A DNA stretch of 64,000 bases, from contig NZ_JANUGZ010000003.1 in the NCBI RefSeq assembly GCF_024753205.1, forward strand, positions 682,001-746,000, read 5' to 3'. Source of the DNA: Massilia aurea (GTDB lineage Bacteria; Pseudomonadota; Gammaproteobacteria; Burkholderiales; Burkholderiaceae_D). Both the position numbers and the translations under genes were made by a program. Position 1 is the first letter of the stretch. Each line of letters opens with the position of its first letter. The notes under the pieces were generated by a model that did not search any database, was not told where the DNA came from, and was given only the letters and a program-made list of their open reading frames with translations. Of the stretch, positions 25,767 to 36,360 are shown in pieces.

Positions 25767-27004
25767 CAGGACCGGTAGTCGGCGTTGATCGTGACGTAGT
25801 CGTGCGACAGGTCGCAGGTCCAGACCGTGGCCGTGGCGTCGCCGCGCGCGAGCTTGACGCGCACCGTGATCTCGGACTGCTTCATGATGCGCTGGCCGTC
25901 TTCTTCCTTGTAGTCGGGATTGCGCCCGCCCGCCTTCGCGACCCAGACGTCATCCAGGTACAGGTCGAGCTTCGTGACATCCAGGTCGTCCACGCCGGCA
26001 TAGCCGATGGCGGCCAGAATGCGGCCCAGGTTCGGATCCGACGCGAAGAACGCGGTTTTCACCAGCGGCGAATGCGCAATCGCATACGCGATCTTGCGGC
26101 ACTCGGCCACATCGGCGCCTTCGTCGACCGTGATGGTCATGAACTTGGTGGCGCCCTCGCCGTCGCGGATGATCTGCTGCGCCAGGTTGCGCGAGATGTC
26201 GGTGACGGCATCCTTCAACGCTTCATAATCTGCGCCTTCGGCCTTGTCGATCACGAGCGAACCGGCGCCGGTGGCGACGATGATGAAGGAGTCGTTGGTC
26301 GACGTGTCGCCATCGATCGTGATTGCATTGAACGAATGATCGGCTGCATGCTTGACCAGTTCATCGAGCACCGGCTGCGCAACCTTGGCGTCGAACGCCA
26401 GGTAGCCCAGCATCGTGGCCATGTTCGGCTTGATCATGCCGGCGCCCTTGCTGATGCCGCTCATCGTGACGGTGTGCCCGCCGATGGTGACGGTGCGCGA
26501 TGCGGCCTTCGGCTGGGTGTCGGTGGTCATGATCGCCTCGGCGGCGTTGTACCAGTTGTCCGCCTTCAGGTTCGACACTGCGGCTGGCAGGCCGGCGACG
26601 ACCTTCTGCAGCGGCAGCTGTTCCAGGATCACGCCGGTCGAAAACGGCAGCACCTGGCCCGGCTCGATATCCAGCAGCTTGGCCAGCTCGGCGCAGGTGG
26701 CTTGTGCATTGGCCAGGCCCACTTCGCCCGTGCCCGCATTCGCGTTGCCGGTATTGACCACCAGCGCGCGAATCGGCGCGCCGCCATTCTTGACGGCGGC
26801 CAGATTGGCCTTGCTGACCTGGACCGGCGCGGCGCAGAAGCGGTTCAGCGTGAACACGCCGGCGACAGTGGCGCCTTCGGCCACACGCATCACGAGGATG
26901 TCCTTGCGGTTGGGCTTCTTGATGCCGGCTTCGGCAAAACCGATCTCGATGCCGTTGACGGGTTTCAGGTCGGCTGCGACTGGCAGGGGGGAATTGACGG
27001 CCAT
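25766..27004 (-). CDS. argJ: Bifunctional glutamate N-acetyltransferase/ornithine acetyltransferase
   Basis: The 412-residue enzyme transfers acetyl from N-acetylornithine to glutamate in the cyclic arginine pathway. The proenzyme cuts itself before a Thr in [14 protein letters not shown], which is present near residues 182-195. [13 protein letters not shown] and [13 protein letters not shown] are further family motifs. The ATG at 27004 precedes AVNSPLPVA; upstream reading lacks support. It is first in an operon with the DUF815 ATPase and mutT. Confidence 0.96.
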   Translation of the reverse strand: MAVNSPLPVAADLKPVNGIEIGFAEAGIKKPNRKDILVMRVAEGATVAGVFTLNRFCAAPVQVSKANLAAVKNGGAPIRALVVNTGNANAGTGEVGLANAQATCAELAKLLDIEPGQVLPFSTGVILEQLPLQKVVAGLPAAVSNLKADNWYNAAEAIMTTDTQPKAASRTVTIGGHTVTMSGISKGAGMIKPNMATMLGYLAFDAKVAQPVLDELVKHAADHSFNAITIDGDTSTNDSFIIVATGAGSLVIDKAEGADYEALKDAVTDISRNLAQQIIRDGEGATKFMTITVDEGADVAECRKIAYAIAHSPLVKTAFFASDPNLGRILAAIGYAGVDDLDVTKLDLYLDDVWVAKAGGRNPDYKEEDGQRIMKQSEITVRVKLARGDATATVWTCDLSHDYVTINADYRS

Positions 27005-27254
27005 GGTGATCTCGTTGGAAAAATTGCGAATCTCTTATTGTAACGCCAGCGTCGCCGCCACGCGGCAAGCATGCGGCCGCAGGTGTGAATGCATTGAACA
27101 TGCGACCGACCTGCCTGCGCAGGGCATCTGCTCGTTCCTGCCCTGTGGGCTGTGGTATTTCCCCACAGCGATATCAAGGCAACGACAAAAGTCAAGGTTG
27201 GTGGATTCAGTGTCGGGCATGTTTATGAGCTAGTTCTTCAGCGAAAGATCTCAT

Positions 27255-30107
27255 ATGAACAGCCTGAATCTGAATGGAACCATATTCGAATACAGCCAGT
27301 GCAATCGTGCGATCCGCCTGCGTCTCGCCCACGGCGAGATAGACATGGAGGATGTGCTAGTGGTGGCTCGTCTGAGCGGACAAGAAACACTGTGTGGAGG
27401 TCTTGAATACCGCGTGGATTGCTTCTCGACTCAGGCGGATCTTCCTCTGAAAATGTTGATTGCGCTGCCTGCAGAGCTGCAATTCGTGACTGATCGCGGC
27501 ACATTGCATTCGGTGTGCGGGATTCTCGCGCAGGTGTGCGCCGGACCGAGCGATGGTGGGCTGGCTACCTACCATTTGGTGATTCGCGATGCGCTGGCGC
27601 TGATGGAGCAGCGCGTGAACTCGCGTGTTTTCCAGAACATGCACGAAGTCGATATCTCGACGGTGCTGGTACGCGAGTGGCGCCTGAACAATCCGGTGCT
27701 GGCGATGGCATTCGAGCTTGATACGACTGGCATCGCCAAGGAGGGTCCATTTCGGGAGCTGACGATGCAGCACAATGAATCCGATGCGGCGTTCCTGCGC
27801 CGTCTGTGGAAGCGGCGTGGCATTGCCTGGTTTTTTCGGCCAGGGAAGGCTGCCAAGCCCGCGTTCCCTGGTACACCCACTCATGTGCTGACACTCTTTA
27901 ACAAACCGCTCTCGCTTGCAGAAAATGCCGTGGGCATTGCGCGGTTTCATCGCGATGCGAGCACTGAAGAGCGCGACGGCATCATCGGCTGGAGCGCTGT
28001 GCGTACGTTAAAGTCTGGCTGTGTTTCCCGCCAAAGCTGGAATCCCTTGCAGGGCCGGATGATGTACGCCTACTCCCCCACCCTCACGAAGCAGGGAACT
28101 GCAGGCACCCAATTTTCATCCGGCCTCGAGGATTTCCAGATCGATCCACCCGGTATCGCGATGGATGCGGCCGACTATCGAACGGAGGGTGATTTACGCA
28201 TTCAACGATTCGAATATGAGAGCAAGTGCTTTCACGGAGAAAGTGGCGTGCGCGATTTGCGTATCGGCGAGTGGTTTCGCCTTGACGGGCACCCCGAGAT
28301 CGACCGTCACCCGGAAACCGAGCGTGAGTTCGTAGTCACAGACCTCTCGGTAGTGGCCGAAAACAACCTGCCCAAGGACGTTGATGAACGCATACGGCGT
28401 ATGTTCGCCGCCGATTTGCTGGCCAACGCGTCGATTCACAAAGGGTTGGAACTAGCAAGCCAAGAGCGTGACGTGAAATACACCAATCGGTTCACCTGTG
28501 TGCGACGCGGGATACCGATCGTCCCGGCCTACGATCCGCGTACCGATCTGCCCAGAATAAAATTGCAGTCAGCCCTTGTGGTTGGGCCTCCTGGTGAAGA
28601 AGTACATTGCGACACCCTGGGACGGATCAAAGTGCGGTTTCCCGGAAACCGGGAGCAAGACCATCAGGACCGCGGCGGCGCGAGCAATACCGACCGCGAT
28701 TCCCCCTGGGTACGTGTGGCTACTTCCTGGGCCAGCAACCACTGGGGCGGCATTAGCTTGCCACGAGTCGGCGATGAAGTATTGGTCGACTTTCTTGGTG
28801 GCGACCCGGATCGCCCCATTGTCGTCGGCCGGGTATTCGGCGGCGCTTCTCTTCCCCCTGCCTTCAGTCATCACGGCGCATTGCCTGGGAATCGGTTCCT
28901 GGCTGGCATCAAGAGCAAGGAGGTAAAAGGCACGCGCTATAACCAGCTCCGACTGGACGACACGCCCGGACAAATCAGCGCGCAACTGGCCAGCGAACAT
29001 GGACATAGCCAGTTAAATCTGGGATGCCTGACACATCCCAGGAACGATGGGAATGGCGAACCCCGGGGTGAAGGTGCGGAATTGCGCAGCGATCATTCGG
29101 TCGTTGTACGTGCAGCGCAATTGATGTTACTGACCACACAGGCGATGCTTGGTGCGACCGGCAAGCAACTCGAGCGCGAGCCCCTGCTGGCACTGCTGGA
29201 AAGTTCACAGGCCCTGCTGAAGGAGCTTGGAGAATTCGCTGCACAGCATCAGGCACTGCCAGTCGATCTGACATCCCATCAGCAGCTGGCGGATAGCCTC
29301 GAGAGCGCTGGCGCCGCGTCTGGTTCGGATGCGAATGGCGCCAGACAAGCAGCGGCTCTGATCGCCCAATATGCCGATGGGGGCTTCGTCAACGCCACGC
29401 CGAAATCGACCGTCAGCTACAGCGGACGCCAACAGAATATTCTCGCGCAACAGCACATCCAGGTCGTTGCCGGTCAGCGGATCAATTTCAATGCCGGCAA
29501 AGGCATTTCGCTGTTTGCGCACGAGGATGGAATGAAGCATATCGCGCGCTCAGGAAAGCTCGAACTCCAGGCGCAGCAGGACAGTGTCGGCATTGCTGCG
29601 GATGTCGATGTCAGGATCACTGCCAGTCAGGGCGAAGTCGTCATCGCGGCAAAGAAAAGCCTGACGCTGCTATGCGGCGGTGCATATATCAAGATCTCTG
29701 ACGGAAAGATCGAGCAAGGCTGTGCTGGTGACTTTACCGTCAAAGCCGCGAATCATCGATTTAACGGCCCTGCACAACAAGAGGCGAAATTGCCTTTCTT
29801 CCCCGCTGCCGAGCACACCAACTGGCTGAAACTCGATCTGGACGGGCACGAAGGCGCACCGATGGCTGGTGTGCCCTACACCCTGTACATGGCCGGCGGC
29901 CAGCAAAAGGACGGGATGCTCGATGGCAACGGCATGGCCGAAGAGCGCAACCTGCCGGACACGATCGACAAGGTGGTTTATCACAACTCGCCATCAGCCC
30001 AGGATGAACCACGCGCGCAAATTGACGAGCTGCTGGCATCTGTCGATCGACTGGTGAGCGAGGCGCCGCGCCTGTCAGATGAGCAGCCAATCAGGGGAGA
30101 CGCCTGA
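27255..30107 (+). CDS. vgrG: Type VI secretion VgrG tip protein with effector-docking extension
   Basis: The 950-residue protein forms the trimeric spike that carries effectors through the T6SS tube. It has the gp27-like base (about 1-400), an OB-fold gp5-like part with GDEVLVDFLGGDPDRPIVVGRVF (about 515-537), a DUF2345 beta-prism region (about 690-850) and a C-terminal 90-residue extension with AGVPYTLYMAGGQ, a transthyretin-like fold often used to bind a specific effector. The ATG at 27255 is preceded by GAAAGAT. No T6SS core gene is near, so this is an orphan vgrG island between argJ and secA. The effector gene overlaps by one base (TGATG). Confidence 0.94.
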   Translation: MNSLNLNGTIFEYSQCNRAIRLRLAHGEIDMEDVLVVARLSGQETLCGGLEYRVDCFSTQADLPLKMLIALPAELQFVTDRGTLHSVCGILAQVCAGPSDGGLATYHLVIRDALALMEQRVNSRVFQNMHEVDISTVLVREWRLNNPVLAMAFELDTTGIAKEGPFRELTMQHNESDAAFLRRLWKRRGIAWFFRPGKAAKPAFPGTPTHVLTLFNKPLSLAENAVGIARFHRDASTEERDGIIGWSAVRTLKSGCVSRQSWNPLQGRMMYAYSPTLTKQGTAGTQFSSGLEDFQIDPPGIAMDAADYRTEGDLRIQRFEYESKCFHGESGVRDLRIGEWFRLDGHPEIDRHPETEREFVVTDLSVVAENNLPKDVDERIRRMFAADLLANASIHKGLELASQERDVKYTNRFTCVRRGIPIVPAYDPRTDLPRIKLQSALVVGPPGEEVHCDTLGRIKVRFPGNREQDHQDRGGASNTDRDSPWVRVATSWASNHWGGISLPRVGDEVLVDFLGGDPDRPIVVGRVFGGASLPPAFSHHGALPGNRFLAGIKSKEVKGTRYNQLRLDDTPGQISAQLASEHGHSQLNLGCLTHPRNDGNGEPRGEGAELRSDHSVVVRAAQLMLLTTQAMLGATGKQLEREPLLALLESSQALLKELGEFAAQHQALPVDLTSHQQLADSLESAGAASGSDANGARQAAALIAQYADGGFVNATPKSTVSYSGRQQNILAQQHIQVVAGQRINFNAGKGISLFAHEDGMKHIARSGKLELQAQQDSVGIAADVDVRITASQGEVVIAAKKSLTLLCGGAYIKISDGKIEQGCAGDFTVKAANHRFNGPAQQEAKLPFFPAAEHTNWLKLDLDGHEGAPMAGVPYTLYMAGGQQKDGMLDGNGMAEERNLPDTIDKVVYHNSPSAQDEPRAQIDELLASVDRLVSEAPRLSDEQPIRGDA

Positions 30108-31659
30108 TGGCCACCAGCGATCAAACATTGAGCGCCCTGAACGAAGTGCGCGGCTACCAGAAACCAGATGATGTGGGAATCGGCGAGTGGATATGGGGCG
30201 CATTGCAAGGGGATTTTAATCCGGACAGAACGAACGGACAGATCGGCTTCGACATGGGGGTGTCGCTGGTTCCGGTCGTCGATACGATTCTTGACCTGCG
30301 AGATCTGGTCGCAAATATTCGCCTTTACCGAAAGGACCCCGATAACAAAGTGACGATGTTTCTCATCGCGACAACGGCTATCGGCTTTATTCCCGAGATC
30401 GGCACTGTGGCCAAGAGTGGCCTGCGCCTGGTGTGGGTCTATCTGAAGCCATTGATCAAGCATGCAGACGATTTCACCAATGTCAGCAAGCTGGTCGCTT
30501 TGACGAATCGCGCGTGCGATCTCGCCCTGCCGAGGTTGACGGAATACCTCCAGCATAGCCAGGTTGCAAAATGGGCGACACGGGGGAAAATACCGGACGT
30601 TTACAAATTTATTTCAAAGAAAATCATAGATGTTGCGGCGAGCATCAGCCCATCCGTCCTTAAAGGTCTGATCAACGAGAAGTGCGATGCACTGAAAGAA
30701 CTTCTTAAAAAAATACGGTTGATTGTTCCCACGGGTATTCGCACGCGAGTGGACGACAATCTGAAAATGCTCGATGAGTTTCGGAAAGCGGTTGGTGAGT
30801 GCATCGATGATTATGCGCAACCTGTCAGAACCGTACTCAAGGTCGTGGCAAAGAGGCTTGATGACCAAGCATGGCGGGTGGAAATATATCGAACGAATCG
30901 CGGTTGGATTGCACCGATTTCAGAATCTGGCTCGGCAAAACTGATTAATGCACAGCCTCCGGTTTGGGTTAAACCCTTTAAAGGAAGTCTTGACTTTCCC
31001 CCGCTACAGTTAAGTGATGTAGAAGCTGCAAATCTGATGAAAATGTATCCTAACCATCCAAAAATTACAGCCGGAAACGCGGCCACTTTCAGCAATATAG
31101 GTACTGGAATGGAAGCAAAATATATTACTGGCCCAGAAAAACTGTATCGAATTGTCGACCCTTCCAATGAAGGTGCGGGCATTTTTTGGATATCCGAAGC
31201 AGATTTCAAAGCCACAAAAAGTCTCGCTGAGTGGCGCCGCCGTTTTGCAGTCAAGCCTGAATGGAATCAAAATGGTTGGTTTGTAGAATACGAGGTACAA
31301 GCCGGAGAAACTCTTGCAGTCTGGAGGGGGCTAGCTGCAGTCAGGAACTAGGAGGAACAAACTATTATTTGGAAGGTGGAGCAGAGCAAATTTTATTTTT
31401 CCCAGGCAAACGGGATGATATGCACAATATAATGCCAAGAGTAGATCCTAAAACTGGCGATGACATCATGGACTACGCTGGAAATTTGGATCGTCGTGTT
31501 GAATTTACCGACATTGCCGGTGAAAAAGCTCCTGCTAAATTGCGCAAGCGGATTGTCGACCCTCACATAAAGGGTCCAATTGAAACTGGCTGGGGCGCAA
31601 CCCATTATTCCTCGGAAGAAGCGAAAAGAATTCTTCTCAACTTACCTGTAAAGCCATAA
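30107..31659 (+). pseudogene. T6SS effector, toxin-like C-terminus, one frameshift
   Basis: Two frames join into a protein of about 517 residues. The first (30107-31351) begins EWIWGALQGDFNPDRTNGQI and a hydrophobic PVVDTILDLRDLVANI region, common in T6SS effector N-termini, and ends early at VWRGLAAVRN. A frameshift of one base near 31339 (GCTGCAGTCAG for GCTGCCAGTCAG or similar) restores AASQELGGTNYYLEGGAEQI and runs to TAA at 31657-31659. The toxin part, from GPEKLYRIVDP through FWISEADF and WRRRFAV to YYLEGGAEQI, resembles ADP-ribosyltransferase-like or related NAD-binding toxins; this is tentative. The immunity gene follows 20 bases later. Confidence 0.7.
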
Positions 31660-31679
31660 GCGAAAAAGAAAGGAATGTA

Positions 31680-32653
31680 ATGAGAAATATCAACCTCGAA
31701 GCTGCAATCTGGTATTTATTTACATCGCCAGAATTTTTCGAGAAAGCAGCACTAGATACTGATTCCACATTGAGGTGGTTTGAGAATTTGGCCGTCTCTC
31801 GCAACGTTTCGAACTTTGGTAGAAATAATCAAATTTACGACACATTCAAATCCCTAGGTAATAATTTGAGAAGAGGATCAGCCCTAGCAAGACTTGGGGA
31901 CTACCAACTCATTTTCGACACGGCGCGCTCATTCACAGGAAGTGCCCGAGGAATGCTTGAGCAGCCATTACATAGTTGGATGACAGAAAAGGAGCATCAC
32001 GAGTTTGAATGGGTAAGGATTTCGAGGGCCACGGCATATACTAATCTAATAAAGATCTCGTTACATAACGCATTATGGGGCGCAGAAAGTTATTTTAGTC
32101 AAGATTTAACATGTCAAAATCGACGAAATGATGATAATGGTTTTCCCGGAAGCAAAATCGTGGATTGGTACAATGATGAAGCTAACTATTATAAAAATCC
32201 ATTTTTCCCTCCGCTGCCAGATCCCGCTATCGAGTACGTCGTTGATAAATCAATTTCTTGCCATACTGGTAACGAGGTGCCATGGACAGGCGTATGGTAT
32301 CCCGGCACAGGCTTACAAAATCACAGTCTCACCTTTGCAATTAAAGGAATGAGAATGCAGCCAGTGTATAAGGTGATTAAGACAACGGAAGAACTTAGAA
32401 CAGAAACACGCATGTTTCCCCCGCCTGAAACAGTGGCGATCGCTACAACTTGGAACCCAGTCATTCCTGCCCCACCAAAAACGCACGTCCCAATCGAACT
32501 GTGGTCAAAGGCTGCCAGCAATGCCCAAAAGAAGGCGTATGGGAGCCAACCGACCCCGGTGCAGCTCGCCGATACTATCGAGTCGGAGATGTCATGCTCA
32601 GTCTTGGATCGGCCCATGGTTATACTGTATGGCGATGGGTATCGGAACGTTAG
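31680..32653 (+). pseudogene. Imm71/72-type T6SS immunity protein, one frameshift
   Basis: The first frame contains WTGVWYPGTGLQNHSLTFAI, MQPVYKVIKTTEELRTE and MFPPPETVAIATTWNPVI, typical of the Imm71/Imm72 immunity families. After ELWSKA the frame runs on to a stop at 32699 with no family likeness, whereas the frame one base over reads QQCPKEGVWEPTDPGA and HGYTVWRW to a stop at 32651-32653, the conserved C-terminal motif of these proteins. One missing G near 32514 joins them into about 324 residues. GC is low, more so than in vgrG. AGGA precedes the ATG. It should neutralise the upstream toxin; read without correction it is a 339-residue protein. Confidence 0.75.
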
Positions 32654-32730
32654 TTCCGATTTGCTGCAATCCGCACCGCCGCGAGATAAAGCGGCGTAAC
32701 CCATTACATATCAATCAGCGGCTAGGCAGA

Positions 32731-32757
32731 AGAAAAACGGCCGGGTTTCCCCGGCCG
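32731..32757 (-). terminator. Terminator of secA
   Basis: CGGCCGGG (32738-32745) and CCCGGCCG (32750-32757) form an 8-bp stem around TTTC. On the minus strand the stem is followed by five T (complement of 32733-32737), so it ends secA transcription, 27 bases after the stop codon. Confidence 0.85.
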
Positions 32758-32784
32758 CTTCTACATGCTACCTGCCTGCTGCGC

Positions 32785-35571
32785 TTACGCCAGCTTGCCG
32801 TGGCACTGCTTGAACTTCTTGCCGCTGCCGCAAGGGCATGGATCGTTGCGGCCGACCTTCACGCCCATGTAGCTGCTGTGGTCTTCGGCCGAGACCGCGT
32901 CGCCTTCGCCGCCCTTGTTCGGGTTCGGATTGAACAGCTCTTCCGGCGCGGCCGACGGGTTGTAGTCGGCGTGCTGGTAGTTGACGTTCTCGAGCTGGGC
33001 CGCCTGCGCTGCCATCGCTGCTTCGGCTGCTTCGACTTCTTCACGCGACTGGATGTGCACTGTCATGACGGTGCGAATCACTTCGTTCTTGATCAGGTCC
33101 AGCATGCTGCTGAACAGCTCGAACGCTTCGCGCTTGTATTCCTGCTTCGGGTTCTTCTGTGCGTAGCCGCGCAGGTGGATACCCTGACGCAGGTGGTCCA
33201 GCGCCGCGAGGTGTTCGCGCCAGTGGGTGTCGACGCTTTGCAGCATGACGTTGCGCTCGAAGCCGCCGAACGATTCGCGGCCCACGATGCCGACCTTGCT
33301 GTTGTACGACGTTTCGGCCGCCGTCAGCACGCGCTCGAGCAGTTCGTCGTCGTTCAGGTTCGGCTCGTCCTGCAACATCTGCTGCAGCGGCACGTTCAGG
33401 CTCCACTCGCCTGCCAGCGTCGTTTCCAGCGCCTTGACGTCCCACTGTTCTTCGACCGATTCGGCCGGCACATGGATGCGCACCTGGTCGGTGAACACGC
33501 CCACGCGCAGCGAATTGATCATCTCGCTGATGTCGGTCGCTTCGAGCAGTTCGTTACGCTGGGTGTAGATCACCTTGCGCTGGTCGTTGGCGACGTCGTC
33601 GTACTCGAGCAATTGCTTACGCACGTCGAAGTTGCGGGCCTCGACCTTGCGCTGGGCCGACTCGATCGAACGCGAGACGATGCCTGCTTCGATCGGTTCG
33701 CCTTCCGGCATCTTGAGACGGTCCATGATCGCGCGCACGCGGTCGCCGGCGAAGATGCGCAGCAGCGCGTCGTCCAGGCACAGGTAGAAGCGGGACGAAC
33801 CCGGATCGCCCTGACGGCCCGAACGGCCGCGCAGCTGGTTGTCGACGCGGCGCGATTCGTGGCGCTCGGTGCCGATGATGTGCAGGCCGCCGGCATTGAC
33901 CACGTGGTCGTGCAGCGATTGCCACTCGTCGCGCAGCGTCTGCGACTGGGCCGCTTTTTGCTCAGGGGTCAGGTTGCCATCGGCTTCGATGAGCTGGATC
34001 TGCTTGCCCATATTGCCGCCCAGGACGATGTCGGTACCACGGCCGGCCATATTGGTGGCGATGGTGATCATCTTCGGACGGCCCGCCTGCGCCACGATCT
34101 CTGCTTCGCGTGCGTGCTGCTTCGCGTTCAGGACGTTGTGCGGCAGATTGGCCTTGGTCAGAATGCCAGAGAGAAGCTCGGAGTTCTCGATCGAGGTGGT
34201 GCCCACCAGGACCGGCTGACCGCGCTCGTAGCAGTCGCGGATGTCCATGACCATCGCGTTGTACTTCTCGTCAGACGTCTTGTAGACCTGATCCTGGCGG
34301 TCCTTGCGCTGCGACGGCCGGTTCGGCGGGACGACGACGGTTTCGAGGCCGTAGATTTCCTGGAATTCGAATGCTTCGGTGTCGGCGGTACCGGTCATGC
34401 CGGCCAGCTTGCCGTACATGCGGAAGTAGTTCTGGAACGTGATCGAGGCCAGCGTCTGGTTCTCGTTCTGGATGCGCACGCCCTCTTTTGCTTCGACGGC
34501 CTGGTGCAGGCCATCCGACCAGCGGCGGCCCGTCATCAGGCGGCCCGTGAATTCGTCAACGATGACGACTTCATTGTTCTGCACCACGTAGTGCTGGTCC
34601 TTGTGGTACAGGACGTGGGCGCGCAGGGCCGCGTACAGGTGGTGGATCAGCGTGATGTTGCCGGCGTCGTACAGCGACGCGCCTTCTGGCAGCAGGCCCA
34701 TCTCGGTCAGGATCGCTTCGGCGTGCTCGTGGCCCGATTCGGTCAAGAGCACGGTGTGCGCTTTCTCGTCCTTCAGGTAGTCGCCCGGGACTTCGATCTT
34801 GCCCTTGCCGTCTGGCGTTTCTTCGCCGATCTGCTGGACCAGCTGCGGCGGCACCGCGTTCAGGCGGATGTACAGGTCGGTATGGTTCTCGGCCTGGCCC
34901 GAGATGATCAAAGGCGTACGCGCTTCATCGATCAGGATCGAGTCGACTTCATCGACCACCGAGAAATTCAGACCGCGCTGGACGCGCTCGCGCAGGTCGT
35001 AGACCATGTTGTCGCGCAGGTAGTCAAAGCCGAATTCGTTGTTGGTGCCGTACGTGATGTCCGAGCTGTAGGCTTTCTGCTTGCTGTCGTGGTCGAGCTG
35101 CGACAGGTTGACACCGGTCGTGAGGCCCAGCCAGCCGTACAGCTGGCCCATCTGGTCAGCATCGCGCTGCGCCAGGTAATCGTTGACGGTAATGACGTGC
35201 ACGCCCTTGCCCGACAGGCCGTTCAGGTAGACCGGCAGCGTGGCCATCAGGGTCTTGCCCTCGCCCGTGCCCATCTCCGCGATCTTGCCTTGGTGCAGGA
35301 CCATGCCGCCGATCAGCTGGACGTCGAAGTGGCGCATCTTCATGACGCGCTTGGCCGCTTCGCGGCAGACGGCGAATGCTTCCGGCAGGATCTCGTCGAG
35401 GGTCGTGCCCTTGGCCAGCCGGTCCTTGAATTCAGGCGTCTTGGCTTGCAGTTCCGCGTCCGAGAGCTGCTCCATCTGTGGCTCGAGCGCGTTGATGACA
35501 CGCACGGTCTTTTGATATTGCTTGAGCAGTCGCTGGTTGCGACTGCCGAAAATCTGGGTCAGGAATGACAT
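32785..35571 (-). CDS. secA: Preprotein translocase ATPase SecA
   Basis: The 928-residue motor drives Sec-dependent protein export with Sec[22 protein letters not shown] near 100-118 is the Walker [17 protein letters not shown] is the DEAD-like Walker B region, and [14 protein letters not shown] lies in the second nucleotide-binding fold. The C-terminus holds the zinc/SecB-binding motif [13 protein letters not shown]. Length is usual. The ATG at 35571 begins [15 protein letters not shown], the standard start. It is divergent from dciA. Confidence 0.98.
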   Translation of the reverse strand: MSFLTQIFGSRNQRLLKQYQKTVRVINALEPQMEQLSDAELQAKTPEFKDRLAKGTTLDEILPEAFAVCREAAKRVMKMRHFDVQLIGGMVLHQGKIAEMGTGEGKTLMATLPVYLNGLSGKGVHVITVNDYLAQRDADQMGQLYGWLGLTTGVNLSQLDHDSKQKAYSSDITYGTNNEFGFDYLRDNMVYDLRERVQRGLNFSVVDEVDSILIDEARTPLIISGQAENHTDLYIRLNAVPPQLVQQIGEETPDGKGKIEVPGDYLKDEKAHTVLLTESGHEHAEAILTEMGLLPEGASLYDAGNITLIHHLYAALRAHVLYHKDQHYVVQNNEVVIVDEFTGRLMTGRRWSDGLHQAVEAKEGVRIQNENQTLASITFQNYFRMYGKLAGMTGTADTEAFEFQEIYGLETVVVPPNRPSQRKDRQDQVYKTSDEKYNAMVMDIRDCYERGQPVLVGTTSIENSELLSGILTKANLPHNVLNAKQHAREAEIVAQAGRPKMITIATNMAGRGTDIVLGGNMGKQIQLIEADGNLTPEQKAAQSQTLRDEWQSLHDHVVNAGGLHIIGTERHESRRVDNQLRGRSGRQGDPGSSRFYLCLDDALLRIFAGDRVRAIMDRLKMPEGEPIEAGIVSRSIESAQRKVEARNFDVRKQLLEYDDVANDQRKVIYTQRNELLEATDISEMINSLRVGVFTDQVRIHVPAESVEEQWDVKALETTLAGEWSLNVPLQQMLQDEPNLNDDELLERVLTAAETSYNSKVGIVGRESFGGFERNVMLQSVDTHWREHLAALDHLRQGIHLRGYAQKNPKQEYKREAFELFSSMLDLIKNEVIRTVMTVHIQSREEVEAAEAAMAAQAAQLENVNYQHADYNPSAAPEELFNPNPNKGGEGDAVSAEDHSSYMGVKVGRNDPCPCGSGKKFKQCHGKLA

Positions 35572-35850
35572 GCTTGGTTTCTAGTATTAAATACGCCGCA
35601 ATAGACGCCAATGAGGGAGCCAAGATGATATCAACAGATTTCACCAAAGACCGCGTTAGGCAAATAACCACTGATTTTATCATGCGATTCGGCCACACTT
35701 GGGGATCGTGGGCAGGATAACAAGTCCCGCAGGGACAGAAACGTTATCAGACTGCCTCGTATGGCGTGCAAAATCCCACCCTGCATTGCCCGCGACCCGG
35801 CGCTGCGCCGGGGTTTCCCCATCGGCCGCGCGCTGTGGTATGTTCCGAGC

Positions 35851-36342
35851 ATGCAGCAACCTCCCCCAAAGCGCCCGGTCCATATCTTCGGCACCAAGAA
35901 CCGGCAGACCTCGCACGCCGCCACCGACTTCCTGCGCTCGAACGACCGCCTGGCCAGCCTGATGCCGGCCATCACGCGCATGGCGCGCCTGCAGGCCGAT
36001 TGCGCCGCAGCGCTGCCGGCCGTGTTTCACAACTGCGATGTGCTGTCGTTCCAGGAAGGGGTATTGATTCTGGCCGTGCCCAGCTCGGCGCTGGCGGCGC
36101 GGCTCAAGCAGATGCTGCCCAAGCTGCAGACGACGCTCATCGGGCGCGGCTGGCAGGTGGAATCGACCCGCATCAAGGTGCAGGTCACGCGCGCGCTGCC
36201 CGACAAACCCGAGATGCGCACGCTGGAGTTGCCACCAACGGCGGTGCGCGCGTTCGAGGAACTGGCCGCGTCACTGCCGGACGACAAGCACAATCACGAC
36301 CTGGTGGCCGCGCTCAGGGCGCTGGCAGCGAAGAGAAAATAA
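35851..36342 (+). CDS. dciA: DciA (DUF721) replication helicase loader
   Basis: A 163-residue DUF721 protein: SNDRLASLMPAITRMARLQADCAAALP and the strand VLILAVPSSALAARLKQMLP are family features. DciA helps load the replicative helicase DnaB in bacteria that lack DnaC. The chosen ATG (35851, MQQPPPKRPV) begins where the family does; the frame is open up to 35761. It faces secA across a 279-bp gap with no other gene, as is common in this group, and is convergent with lpxC. Confidence 0.8.
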   Translation: MQQPPPKRPVHIFGTKNRQTSHAATDFLRSNDRLASLMPAITRMARLQADCAAALPAVFHNCDVLSFQEGVLILAVPSSALAARLKQMLPKLQTTLIGRGWQVESTRIKVQVTRALPDKPEMRTLELPPTAVRAFEELAASLPDDKHNHDLVAALRALAAKRK

Positions 36343-36360
36343 GCACAGGCAGCGCCGGGA

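Noticed and set aside
32521-35568. 1015-codon plus-strand frame opposite secA
   Set aside because: It mirrors secA in the opposite strand, begins within the T6SS immunity gene and has no recognisable domain.
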